Shown here: positions 35,659-44,296 of the stretch, piece after piece
Numbering within the stretch: position 1 is the stretch's first letter
How the letters are laid out: every line of letters begins with the position of its first letter
Assembly: GCF_023554105.1 (NCBI RefSeq)
Contig: NZ_JAMJWE010000001.1
Location: forward strand, 310,001 to 374,000
Length of the DNA stretch: 64,000 nucleotides
Direction of reading: 5' to 3'
Origin: Brucella sp. 21LCYQ03
Lineage (GTDB): Bacteria > Pseudomonadota > Alphaproteobacteria > Rhizobiales > Rhizobiaceae
The notes under the pieces: model-generated
The model's database searches: none
What the model was told of the DNA's origin: nothing
What the model saw: only the letters and a program-made list of their open reading frames with translations
Program-made: the position numbers and the translations under genes

Positions 35659-36585
35659 ATGACCGAAGCTGCCAGTACCGGCCGGTATTATGAGGTTTTT
35701 GACGTTTTTGCCGATAAGGCATTGGCAGGAAACCCGCTGGCTGTCGTTCATGACTGCGAAGGTCTGACCGATGCGCGCATGCAGGCAATCGCACGCGAGT
35801 TCAATCTGTCTGAGACGGTCTTCATTTTCGCGCCTGAAAACCCAGTGCACGAAGCGGCGGTTCGTATTTTTACACCGGATTACGAGCTGCCTTTTGCCGG
35901 ACACCCGACTGTTGGTGCTGCCGTATCATTAGCACGACATCGCAGGACAGGTGATGAGTCCGACCGGATTGTTACGCTTGAAGAAAAAGTTGGCGTGGTT
36001 CGTTGCGGAGTTATTCTCGGTGAGAATAGTGCCTTTGCCGAATTTGATCTGCCGCGCTTGCCAGAAAAGATCGATATTAAAATCGAGAAAGAAGAAGCGG
36101 CTGCCGCAATCGGGCTTGGCACGCATGAAATCGGTTTTGAAAACCATATTCCTGCTATCTGGAGCGCTGGTACACCCTATCTTCTGGTGCCGGTTCATAA
36201 TCTGATTGCAGCTGCAAAGGTCTCTATCGACCCCGTCTATGTTAGCGAAAGCCTGCCGCATGTCGGCGACCGGCCATTGCCGATCTATGTTTATTGTCGT
36301 GAGACAATTCTGTTCGATAGCAACTATCATGCACGCATGTTTGTGACCGGATCGAATGTCTATGAAGACCCGGCAACAGGATCTGCGGCCGCGGCTTTTG
36401 CGGGCATGATCCTCGCCAAAGACAAGCCAGTAGACGGAAGTTCACAATGGTGGATTGAGCAGGGCATGGAAATGGGCCGCCCATCGCGTATTCGTCTTGA
36501 GCTTGATGTATCTAAACAGGTACTCACCGGAGCGCGTATTGGCGGGACGGCTGTAAAGATTGCTGAAGGGCGTTTGTTCGTTTGA
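35659..36585 (+). CDS. PhzF-family isomerase/epimerase
   Basis: The 308-residue protein resembles PhzF/YddE with the diaminopimelate-epimerase-like two-lobe fold. Markers are the N-terminal [21 protein letters not shown], catalytic Glu52 in [18 protein letters not shown], and C-terminal [13 protein letters not shown]. Bacterial homologues isomerise small cyclic metabolites, and PhzF itself acts in phenazine synthesis, but no phenazine genes are nearby, so the natural reaction is unknown. ATG 35659 follows GGGAGA. Confidence 0.92.
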   Translation: MTEAASTGRYYEVFDVFADKALAGNPLAVVHDCEGLTDARMQAIAREFNLSETVFIFAPENPVHEAAVRIFTPDYELPFAGHPTVGAAVSLARHRRTGDESDRIVTLEEKVGVVRCGVILGENSAFAEFDLPRLPEKIDIKIEKEEAAAAIGLGTHEIGFENHIPAIWSAGTPYLLVPVHNLIAAAKVSIDPVYVSESLPHVGDRPLPIYVYCRETILFDSNYHARMFVTGSNVYEDPATGSAAAAFAGMILAKDKPVDGSSQWWIEQGMEMGRPSRIRLELDVSKQVLTGARIGGTAVKIAEGRLFV

Positions 36586-36669
36586 TTTTCATGTTTTGAT
36601 TGCAGTCAAAACATAATCGCTGCTCCATAGCAATCTATTGATAGGTTCGATGAACAAGGGACGCTGGAT

Positions 36670-37104
36670 ATGTTAATCAAAGAAATGTCTGAAGTTGATG
36701 TCCGCGATATGATTCAGCATACCGAGATTGGGCGGCTGGGTTATGTGCTTGATAATCGGCCCTATGTCGTACCGCTCGGATTTAAGTTTAGCGGCGGCGC
36801 GCTCTATTCGTTCACTACAGATGGGCAGAAAACTGAGGCCATGCGGAAGAATAGTGCGGTCTGTATTTTATTCGATCAGATCGTATCAAAGACGCAATGG
36901 CGCAGCGTTGTCGTGAATGGCCATTATCGCGAAATTACGCGCGATCAGGAAAAGGCCGCCATCGTGAATATGCTCTCAAATGAGCCAACGTGGTGGGAAC
37001 CAGCTTACACCAAGACGATTACCAGTGGCGGCACACAACGCAAACTGGAGCCAGTTTTCTTCCGCGTTGATATTGAAAGCGCCACTGGACACCAGACAGT
37101 TTAA
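36670..37104 (+). CDS. FMN-binding pyridoxamine-5'-phosphate-oxidase-like protein (NimA type)
   Basis: This 144-residue split-barrel protein shows [19 protein letters not shown] in two parts (the FMN-contacting strand), [27 protein letters not shown] and [13 protein letters not shown], typical of the NimA/FMN-binding branch. Such proteins can reduce nitroimidazoles, but many are unassigned. The ATG at 36670 follows CAAGGGA. It is the last + strand gene before the convergent universal stress gene and a repeat. Confidence 0.88.
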   Translation: MLIKEMSEVDVRDMIQHTEIGRLGYVLDNRPYVVPLGFKFSGGALYSFTTDGQKTEAMRKNSAVCILFDQIVSKTQWRSVVVNGHYREITRDQEKAAIVNMLSNEPTWWEPAYTKTITSGGTQRKLEPVFFRVDIESATGHQTV

Positions 37105-37117
37105 TTCTCTCTTTCGC

Positions 37118-37161
37118 GCATTATTCCACACAAAACCGCTTCGCACTTTTGTTGAAAATGC
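37118..37161. repeat. Palindromic intergenic repeat, copy 2
   Basis: GCATT/AATGC encloses AAAACCGCTTCGCACTTTT between the converging FMN-binding and universal stress genes. It matches the core of the copies at 23707, 53497 and 55244. Confidence 0.7.
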
Positions 37162-37162
37162 T

Positions 37163-37606
37163 TTAACGAACCACCAGCACTGGAACCTTGCTGTGCGTCA
37201 CGACTTCATAAGTCTGACTACCAAGCAACATGCCCTTGAGGCCACGGCGACCGTGTGACGCCATGACAATCAGGTCGTTACGCAATTCTTTGGCGGTTTC
37301 AATAATCGATGTCGCCGGGTGCTGGGCCACGACGTGCAATGTGTGGATTTCAACACCTGCTTCATTTGCTAGCTCACGGGCGCGCGCGAGAGCTGCGTCG
37401 GCATAGTCGTTCCATTCTTGTTCATAGCGTTCGATGAAAGTGGGACTATCAGTAAATCCACCTGGAAGGCCGGTAAGCGAATAGGGGGCGGTCACTATGA
37501 GGACGGTTGCTTTGCTGCCCATAGCTTTTGCCGTGTCAAACCCATGAATGAGGCCACGTTCGGCAAATTCTGAACCATCGGTGGTTATTAGTATATTCTT
37601 ATACAT
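37163..37606 (-). CDS. Universal stress protein (UspA family)
   Basis: A 147-residue protein of single-domain UspA length. It starts MYKNILITTDGSEFAERG with the ATP-contacting Asp10 and ends with the ATP-binding G-x2-G-x9-G(S/T) motif, SHGRRGLKGMLLGSQTYEVV, followed by VPVLVVR. Such proteins bind ATP and aid survival under stress. AGGG sits ten bases before its ATG. It is convergent with the FMN-binding gene across a repeat. Confidence 0.95.
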   Translation of the reverse strand: MYKNILITTDGSEFAERGLIHGFDTAKAMGSKATVLIVTAPYSLTGLPGGFTDSPTFIERYEQEWNDYADAALARARELANEAGVEIHTLHVVAQHPATSIIETAKELRNDLIVMASHGRRGLKGMLLGSQTYEVVTHSKVPVLVVR

Positions 37607-37710
37607 TGTGCCCTCGCATTAACTATTTGAACCTATAAATTAGGTAGCAATTTATCCATACCAAAATGGATATAGCGTTCAAATTGAATAAAGCGGGACT
37701 TTAAAGTTTT

Positions 37711-38904
37711 ATGCCACTTGATTGCGATACATTTCATGCGAGCTGGGTTGCGACTGTTCTTAATCTGGATTGGCCATCCAGAGCTTCTACACAGATTGAA
37801 AATGACTCCGAGCGGGTAAAGCTTCAGAAGCAAGAACTGGTGCGTATGTTTGATGAGGCAACCGAACACGGCATCAATGCCGTTATTTTTCAGGTTTCGC
37901 CTGCTGCGGACGCTTTTTATAAATCAGATTATCTGCCGTGGTCGTCTTATCTGACAGGTACGCTTGGAAAAGACCCGGGCTTTGACCCGCTGCGCTTTGC
38001 AATTGCGGAAGCCCATAAGCGAGGCATTGAGCTTCATGCTTGGCTTAATCCTTACCGGGTATCGATGGATGTGCGGCCCGCTACACGCAAAGAGCTGAAG
38101 AGTTCTTCCAATGATTCCTCGCCGAGCGTCTATAAAACCAACCCGGAATGGGTAGGTATTTCAGCGGATCGGTATGTCCTTGATCCGGGCATTCCGGCTG
38201 TGCGCCAATGGGTGAGCAATATCACTGCCGAAGTCGTTCAGAAATACGATGTTGATGGTATCCAGTTCGACGATTATTTCTATTATGAAACCCAAGGCTC
38301 GCCGCTCAAGGATGATAAAACCTATAAGCGTTTTGGGACGAAGTTCGCCAGTAAGTATGACTGGCGGCGCTACAATACTTATACGCTGGTGCAGGAAATT
38401 TCAGAACGGATCAAGGCGACCAAACCGCATGTTCGCTTCGGCATTAGCCCGGGCGGTGTCTGGCGCAATCAGGTGGACGACCCGCTTGGCTCTGCGACTC
38501 GTGCAGGCAAAACCAATTATGATGGTGACTTCGCTGATACGCGTGCCTGGGTCAAGGACGGTTTGATCGACTATATCGCGCCGCAGGTTTACTGGTCGTC
38601 CGGCCGCAAAGATGTGCCCTATGGCCCGATTGTCAAATGGTGGGCGGATACTGTGCGCGGCACGAAGACTGATCTGTATATCGGTATGGCGCTCTATCGT
38701 GCCGGCAGTTCTTCGAAGTCCGAACCAGAGTGGCTTGAGGGAAATGGTGTTGATGAAATCAAGCGCCAGCTTGATCTCAACAACTCCATACCAGAAGTAA
38801 AAGGCAATATTCTTTTCCGCCAGGGATTTCTGTCTGACCCCAAACTTAAAAGCGTTTCTGCATATCTGAAAAAGAAATGGGGTAAGTGCGGCACGCAAAA
38901 ATAG
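37711..38904 (+). CDS. Glycoside-hydrolase-like protein (GHL10 / YngK family)
   Basis: A 397-residue TIM-barrel protein of the GHL10 (UPF0748) family. It contains ASWVATVLNLDWPS, GINAVIFQVSPAADAFYKS, IELHAWLNPYRVSMD, VDGIQFDDYFYYE, and YIAPQVYWSSG near the end. The Asp-Asp pair of QFDDY is the likely catalytic site. Homologues such as E. coli DigH (YddW) are lipoproteins that cleave denuded peptidoglycan glycan; here no signal peptide or lipobox is visible. The ATG at 37711 is the first Met of the frame and has no strong ribosome site (AAAG), so the true N-terminus may be upstream of a missing start, or the protein may be cytoplasmic. Confidence 0.87.
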   Translation: MPLDCDTFHASWVATVLNLDWPSRASTQIENDSERVKLQKQELVRMFDEATEHGINAVIFQVSPAADAFYKSDYLPWSSYLTGTLGKDPGFDPLRFAIAEAHKRGIELHAWLNPYRVSMDVRPATRKELKSSSNDSSPSVYKTNPEWVGISADRYVLDPGIPAVRQWVSNITAEVVQKYDVDGIQFDDYFYYETQGSPLKDDKTYKRFGTKFASKYDWRRYNTYTLVQEISERIKATKPHVRFGISPGGVWRNQVDDPLGSATRAGKTNYDGDFADTRAWVKDGLIDYIAPQVYWSSGRKDVPYGPIVKWWADTVRGTKTDLYIGMALYRAGSSSKSEPEWLEGNGVDEIKRQLDLNNSIPEVKGNILFRQGFLSDPKLKSVSAYLKKKWGKCGTQK

Positions 38905-39294
38905 TGAGCTCATTTCAATTTAAATATTATCTAATTGATTTAAATCAAAGAAAGTGTGCCTTCGCGGATGCTAATGATTGTGCGTTGTCAGGTTCCACCA
39001 GAACTGATGGCCCGGGATGTCGAGGCCCAACCTAAAACGACATCCCGGCTAAGATTTTCTCATTTAAGGATCTGTCGAGCGCACCAGCGCGATCTTTTTT
39101 TGCAGTGTTGCCCTGATCGACAGTCAGCGGGTGCTGTCAACATTGCCCTCCATCTCATTAAATCGGCACCCGCGAAAACTCTTTTCCAAAACGCTTTTTG
39201 ATTCAGTTGCTTCTGCAAGTTTGCTGCAAATCTGATTCAGAGGGGCATTATGTTGCAGTTGATAATCTACCATGCCCTTGCTATCGCTCGTCCT
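38905..39294. other. Non-coding stretch upstream of the B12 riboswitch
   Basis: It holds an 11-bp stem (CCGGGATGTCG at 39012-39022 with its complement at 39038-39048) that may terminate the GHL10 transcript, and an inverted repeat GCGGGTGC/GCACCCGC (about 39127-39176). An 81-codon open frame at 38956-39201 has no coding character. Nothing else is recognised. Confidence 0.55.
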
Positions 39295-39515
39295 AGGATA
39301 CGGTTCTGCCTGCAAGGTGGATGAAAAGGGAACACGGTGAGGCCTATTTCTAGAGCTGAGACCGGGACTGCCCCCGCAACTGTGACCGGAGAGTTGTCCT
39401 CCCGTGATCGTTATCGCGATCATAGCCACTGAACATTCGCGTTCGGGAAGGCGGAGGATTGATGAAGACCCGGAAGTCAGGAGACCTGCCGCATCCAGTC
39501 ACCCATGGCTGACAC
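39295..39515 (+). promoter_or_regulatory. Cobalamin (B12) riboswitch
   Basis: The conserved series is present in order: GGTTCTGCC...GGTGGATGAAAAGGGAA, ACTGCCCCCGCAACTGT, GCCACTG, GGGAAGGC and the B12 box AGTCAGGAGACCTGCC (39475-39490). It lies 130 bp before btuB and should switch off expression when adenosylcobalamin is bound, probably by hiding the ribosome site. Ends are approximate. Confidence 0.96.
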
Positions 39516-39646
39516 GAGGGGTGTTCAGTCGCGGCCGTCCGTAGCGGTGACATTGTGAAATGTTGCCGTGGGACAAAGACGGGGCGCTTGCGCCCTGATT
39601 TCTGACACCTGCGGTGAAGCAACGCTCGCGCGCAGGAAGTAGACTA

Positions 39647-41512
39647 ATGCATATTCTCAGACTATCGGCCTATCTCGCATCAACCATTTTGGTGGCTATG
39701 CCGCTCGGCGTATTCGCCCAGACGAACGTGAACGCTCAAGAGGGCCTTGTCCTTGATACGATTGTCGTCACACCGCTTCGTCGTGCGACGTCGTTGCAGC
39801 GCTCCACGTCGTCCGTCACTGTGATTGACAGCCAAGAGATAGGCCGTTCGGCAGCGCCTGATCTGCAATCGCTCCTAAAATATTATCCGGGTATCTCGAT
39901 CACCACCAATGGCGGGCAGGGATCGTCTTCGAACCTTTATATTCGCGGCATGTCGTCAAAACAGACCGTTGTTTTGGTCAATGGCGTGCGAACTGCATCG
40001 GCCACGACTGGTGCAACATCGCTTGCCAATATTCCACTGAGTTCAATTGATCGTATTGAAATCGCCAAAGGCGCGCATTCCTCGCAATATGGTGCGGATG
40101 CGATGGGCGGCGTGATCAATATCATTACCAAGCAGGGAGGTGCCTGTGGCGAGCGTTCTTTCTGCGGCAGTGTTACGACAGGTGTTACGCATCCATGGGG
40201 CGGCTATGCGTCCGCTTGGCTACAAGGCCAGAGTAAAGACGGCATCGGCTATGCCTTTGGTGCGGCGGTGACAGGCACGCAGGGTTATAATTTCAAACAG
40301 CCGGGGACATTCGGTTATGAACCGGATCGGGACGGATTTCTGCAAGGCTCGTTTAACTTCTCCCTTGCAAAGGATTTCGATTGGGGTCGGATTTATACGG
40401 ATGGCCTTTTGAGCCGCGGGCGCAACCAGTATGATGCGACAGCGCCCTCTTTTAACGAAGCTTACACAACTGCGTTCAATGGAAAGATCGGCACACGTAT
40501 TGATCATACGGACGACTGGTCTTCGACGATTGAACTCAGTTCCGGGCTGGACCACAGCCGGAATTTCCGTAAGAACGTGAGCGGGTCTGATCTGTTTGAA
40601 ACCAAGCGCTATGGCATTTTTGCTTCGACTGAAAAGCAGTTTGAAACTGGCGGCGTTTCTCATGTGCTGACGGGTGGTGTGGAAGCCTATCGCGAGGAGG
40701 TCAATGCCACGACGGTTTATGCGGAAACCAGCCGTGATCTGGCGGCATTGTTCGGGCAATATTCGCTGGAATATGATGCGCTGCGCTTTGATGGCGGCGT
40801 GCGTTATGATCACAACGAGCAATTTGGCGACGTTGTGACTTATAATGCCGGGGCCAGTTATGAGGTTTTGCCTGATTTGGTGCTGCGCTCGTCATTTGGC
40901 ACAGGCTTTCGAGCGCCGACTTTCAATGAGCTTTATTACCCTGGCTACGCAAATCCTGATTTGCAACCGGAAAAATCCCGTTCTTATGAAGTGGGTCTTA
41001 ACTGGCAGGCAACAGATAAAACCAGCGTCGATATGGCTTTCTACCAAACGTGGTTGCGCGATGCGATCATGAGCACAGCGCCTTCCTATCTGCCCTATAA
41101 TGTTGCCCGGGCAAAGATCACCGGCTTTGAAGCCACGCTGTCTCATCGCTTTAACGAGAGGTGGGGCGTGAAAGGCTCTATTGATCTGAAACGTCCGATT
41201 GATGAAGACAGTGATAATGATCTGGCTTATCGCGAACGCGTCAAGGCAACGGCAGAAGTCAGCTACAAGCCGGTCGATAAGCTCGATTTGACTGGACGGC
41301 TGCTTTATGGCGGTCCGCGCTTCACGAATGCAGCAAACACCAACAAGCTTGATCCCTATGTGACGGCAGATTTCGTTGCGCTTTATGACATTGATGCACA
41401 GTCGCAATTCAAGCTCTCGGTCGAGAATATTTTCGATAAGGATTATCAGACGACCTCTGGTTATATTGCGCCGGGACGCACCATAAATATTGGGCTAACG
41501 CGGAATTTCTGA
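39647..41512 (+). CDS. btuB: TonB-dependent outer-membrane vitamin B12 receptor
   Basis: This 621-residue outer-membrane protein has a signal peptide cleaved after GVFAQ (about residue 25) and a TonB box DTIVVTP at 37-43. A plug follows (RSAAPDLQSLLKYYPGIS, YIRGMSSKQTVVLVNGVR), then a 22-strand barrel ending in a terminal Phe (IGLTRNF). It captures cobalamin at the cell surface using TonB energy. The ligand call rests on the B12 riboswitch and downstream btu genes. The start is ATG 39647 with CAGGAAG 9-15 bases upstream. Confidence 0.95.
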   Translation: MHILRLSAYLASTILVAMPLGVFAQTNVNAQEGLVLDTIVVTPLRRATSLQRSTSSVTVIDSQEIGRSAAPDLQSLLKYYPGISITTNGGQGSSSNLYIRGMSSKQTVVLVNGVRTASATTGATSLANIPLSSIDRIEIAKGAHSSQYGADAMGGVINIITKQGGACGERSFCGSVTTGVTHPWGGYASAWLQGQSKDGIGYAFGAAVTGTQGYNFKQPGTFGYEPDRDGFLQGSFNFSLAKDFDWGRIYTDGLLSRGRNQYDATAPSFNEAYTTAFNGKIGTRIDHTDDWSSTIELSSGLDHSRNFRKNVSGSDLFETKRYGIFASTEKQFETGGVSHVLTGGVEAYREEVNATTVYAETSRDLAALFGQYSLEYDALRFDGGVRYDHNEQFGDVVTYNAGASYEVLPDLVLRSSFGTGFRAPTFNELYYPGYANPDLQPEKSRSYEVGLNWQATDKTSVDMAFYQTWLRDAIMSTAPSYLPYNVARAKITGFEATLSHRFNERWGVKGSIDLKRPIDEDSDNDLAYRERVKATAEVSYKPVDKLDLTGRLLYGGPRFTNAANTNKLDPYVTADFVALYDIDAQSQFKLSVENIFDKDYQTTSGYIAPGRTINIGLTRNF

Positions 41513-41518
41513 TTTCAG

Positions 41519-42367
41519 ATGATGTGGGCGTGTAAACAGGTAGTTAGGAAGAATATCAGACTTTGTCTTCTGGCAGGCCTGTTTCTCGCTGGATTTCAGT
41601 CTGCATTCGCAGAAGATCGGCCTCAACGCGTCGTGTCGATTAATGTCTGCACGGATCAGCTTGCGATGTTGCTGACTGATCCCGCTCAATTGCAATCGGT
41701 GTCCTATCTCTCGCGTGATCCGCTTTTGTCGGTGTTGAGTGAGAAGGCAAAGGAATTGCCAGTCAATCATGGGCAAGCCGAGGAAGTCTTCCTGATGAAG
41801 CCCGATCTGGTGCTGGCAGGTACATTTTCTTCGCGTGCTACAGTTGGGCTTTTGCGTGATTTGGGTGTGCGGGTTGAGGAGTTTGCGCCTGCACGATCAT
41901 TTCAAGATATCAAAGCACATATGAAGCGATTGGGGGAATTGTTGGGGCGTGAAGAAGAAGCTGAACGGCAGATTGCTGCTATGGATGCCGATTTGTTGGC
42001 GATCAAAAAGCCTGATCGCAAGCAAACTGTGGCACTTTATTATGCCAATAGCTACACGGCGGGACGCGGTACGCTGATTGATGAAGCGATCCGTTTGGCA
42101 GGGCTTGATAGTATTGCGGACAAGGCAGGCGTTCGCGGCTCAGCCATGCTGCCGCTGGAAATGCTGATAATGGAAAAGCCTGATATCTTGGTTCGAGGTT
42201 CGCGCGGGCGACCGCCTGCACTGGCCTTTGAAAATTTCGAGCACCCGGCATTACGTGCTCTTGAAGGCCATACGCGGATGGTGGCACTCAACGATAATCT
42301 GACAGTATGTGGCGGACCATTCAGTGTTGAGGCTGTTGCAAAGCTCGCGGAGGCCGCGCGTGACTGA
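41519..42367 (+). CDS. btuF: Periplasmic B12-binding protein (BtuF-like)
   Basis: A 282-residue class III (helical-backbone) binding protein. A signal peptide ends AFA-ED near residue 31, then RVVSINVCTDQLAMLL opens the first lobe. KPDLVLAGTFSSRATVGLL and KPDILVRGSRGRPP follow. It begins seven bases after btuB and overlaps the permease gene by eight bases, so btuF is in the riboswitch-controlled operon. Assignment to cobalamin, rather than siderophore, follows from that context. Confidence 0.9.
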   Translation: MMWACKQVVRKNIRLCLLAGLFLAGFQSAFAEDRPQRVVSINVCTDQLAMLLTDPAQLQSVSYLSRDPLLSVLSEKAKELPVNHGQAEEVFLMKPDLVLAGTFSSRATVGLLRDLGVRVEEFAPARSFQDIKAHMKRLGELLGREEEAERQIAAMDADLLAIKKPDRKQTVALYYANSYTAGRGTLIDEAIRLAGLDSIADKAGVRGSAMLPLEMLIMEKPDILVRGSRGRPPALAFENFEHPALRALEGHTRMVALNDNLTVCGGPFSVEAVAKLAEAARD

Positions 42368-43361
42368 AACCTGGCGTTTTTATCTCCTGCTTGTTGCACT
42401 TGGTTTGCTGGTTCTTGCGCTCTTTGCGCTTTCGCTGCTGGTTGGTCCGGCATCGATAAGTGTGGGTGAGAGTATCCGAGCGCTTTTTACCGGGCAGGGC
42501 GATGTGATTGCGCTGGTCATGCGTGAGATACGTCTTCCACGTGCAATCCTTGCCTTGCTGATCGGTGCGTCGCTTGGGCTTTCAGGCGCGGCCCTTCAGG
42601 GCTATTTGCGCAATCCTCTGGCTGAACCGGGACTTCTTGGGGTGAGTTCCTCCGCATCCCTTGGTGCAGTGATCGCAATCTATACCGGGCTTTCGCAGAT
42701 TTTCCCGCTGGCTCTGCCATTGTTGGCGCTCGTCGGGGCGTTTCTGTCAGTCTTTCTGGTCAAGGCTCTGGCGGGACGTCATGCCGGGACGTTGACGGTT
42801 ATCCTTGCAGGTGTTGCCGTCACCAGTCTCGCGGGGGCCATGACGGCACTTGCGCTTAACCTGTCGCCCAATCCATTTGCGGCCATGGAAATTGTGTTCT
42901 GGATGCTGGGCTCACTCGCTGATCGTTCAATGACGCATGTGTGGCTTGCAGCGCCATTTATCCTGATTGGCTGGGTGATGTTGTTTTCGCTCGGACGGGC
43001 GCTCGATAGTCTCACATTGGGGTCGGATGCTGCCGTCAGTATGGGCGTTAATCTTTCCCGCGTTCAGGTTATGGCGGTCCTTGGCACTGCGGCCAGTGTC
43101 GGGGCCTCGACTGCCGTAGCGGGTGCAATTGGCTTCGTCGGTCTTGTGGTGCCGCATTTGTTGCGTCCGCTAGTTGGCGCAAGACCATCGCGACTGCTCG
43201 TTTCCAGTGCTTTTGGCGGGGCCGCGCTTCTCCTGGCTGCGGATGTTCTGGTGAGAGTGATCATGCCGGGACGCGAATTGAAGCTTGGTGTGCTGACCGC
43301 AATCATTGGCGCTCCATTCTTCTTGTGGCTTGTGTTCAAATATCGGAGGCGGTTGGTATGA
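42360..43361 (+). CDS. btuC: B12 ABC transporter permease (FecCD family)
   Basis: This 333-residue protein has about ten membrane helices of the FecCD/BtuCD type. VMREIRLPRAILALLIGASLGLSGAALQGYLRNPLAEPGLLGVSS is the conserved cytoplasmic gate region, in several blocks, and AGAIGFVGLVVPHLLRPL follows. I start at GTG 42360, where CGGAGG lies upstream and the protein overlaps the end of btuF by eight bases. Its stop overlaps the ATPase start as ATGA. Confidence 0.93.
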   Translation: MTETWRFYLLLVALGLLVLALFALSLLVGPASISVGESIRALFTGQGDVIALVMREIRLPRAILALLIGASLGLSGAALQGYLRNPLAEPGLLGVSSSASLGAVIAIYTGLSQIFPLALPLLALVGAFLSVFLVKALAGRHAGTLTVILAGVAVTSLAGAMTALALNLSPNPFAAMEIVFWMLGSLADRSMTHVWLAAPFILIGWVMLFSLGRALDSLTLGSDAAVSMGVNLSRVQVMAVLGTAASVGASTAVAGAIGFVGLVVPHLLRPLVGARPSRLLVSSAFGGAALLLAADVLVRVIMPGRELKLGVLTAIIGAPFFLWLVFKYRRRLV

Positions 43362-44131
43362 CTATGCTCTCCGTTAAAAACCTTGATGTGTCGCTCGGCC
43401 ACAAAGTCGTTCTTGAAGCTGTCAGCTTTGAGGTGCGTGAAGGTGAGTTTATCGGCCTGATTGGGCCGAACGGCGCTGGCAAGACAACGCTTCTGCGTGC
43501 GCTTCTCGGGCTTACGCCTTCATCTGGCACCATTTCACTTAATGGTTCGGACTTGAGACGCATGCACGTCGCTGACCGTGCCAAGGCAATCTCTTATCTG
43601 CCACAGGAACGCGATGTTGCCTGGCCCGTCACAGTACGGATGCTGGTCTCGCTCGGGTGCTCGGCGCTGAAGCCGGTTTTTGCTGGTTTGGACAGGGGCG
43701 ATGAAGCTGCCATTGAAACAGCAATGCAGCGTATGGGTGTGACTGAGTTTGCGTCGCGTCCTGCAAACGAATTATCGGGGGGCGAAAGAGCGCGCGCTTT
43801 GATTGCGCGTGTTTTGGCGCAGGATACACCTATCATTATGGCAGACGAGCCGGTGGCCGGACTAGATCCCGCGCATCAGCTTGAACTGATGGAAGTGTTT
43901 GCGGGACTAGCCGCCGAGAAAAAGACAGTGATCGCCTCGCTGCATGATCTTGGTTTGGCTGCAAAATATTGCACGCGGTTGATTGTTCTTGATCAGGGTA
44001 AACTCGTTGCCGATGGCATGCCGGAAGAGGTTCTTACTCCTCATTTGCTCAATGAGGTTTATGGAATCGATGGGCAGTTGTTGAAAATCGATGATGATTT
44101 CGTCCTGCACACGCGCAAACGACTACGGTAG
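43358..44131 (+). CDS. btuD: B12 ABC transporter ATP-binding protein
   Basis: A 257-residue ABC ATPase with Walker A GPNGAGKTT at 36-44, the Q-loop LPQERDVAWPV, signature LSGGERARA, Walker B IIMADEP followed by VAGLD and the H-loop ASLHDLGLAAKYC. It starts with ATG 43358, overlapping the permease stop by four bases. It powers cobalamin import through BtuC and closes the operon; no terminator is seen in the 165-bp gap that follows. Confidence 0.93.
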   Translation: MTMLSVKNLDVSLGHKVVLEAVSFEVREGEFIGLIGPNGAGKTTLLRALLGLTPSSGTISLNGSDLRRMHVADRAKAISYLPQERDVAWPVTVRMLVSLGCSALKPVFAGLDRGDEAAIETAMQRMGVTEFASRPANELSGGERARALIARVLAQDTPIIMADEPVAGLDPAHQLELMEVFAGLAAEKKTVIASLHDLGLAAKYCTRLIVLDQGKLVADGMPEEVLTPHLLNEVYGIDGQLLKIDDDFVLHTRKRLR

Positions 44132-44296
44132 ATTTTTACAGTTTCCATCGAAGAAATTTGCAAAATTGCGAGCATTTTTCCACCGGATGGTCAAAAATCC
44201 CAAATTTCGGCCAATCCTGCTTGCTCTTACAATTTCTTGTGATTAACCAATCATCTATCAGATACCGTTGAAATTGCGCTGAAAGGATGAGAAATC

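Noticed and set aside
38956-39201. 81-codon frame upstream of the B12 riboswitch
   Set aside because: No ribosome site and no family features; it contains a palindrome expected to be structural.
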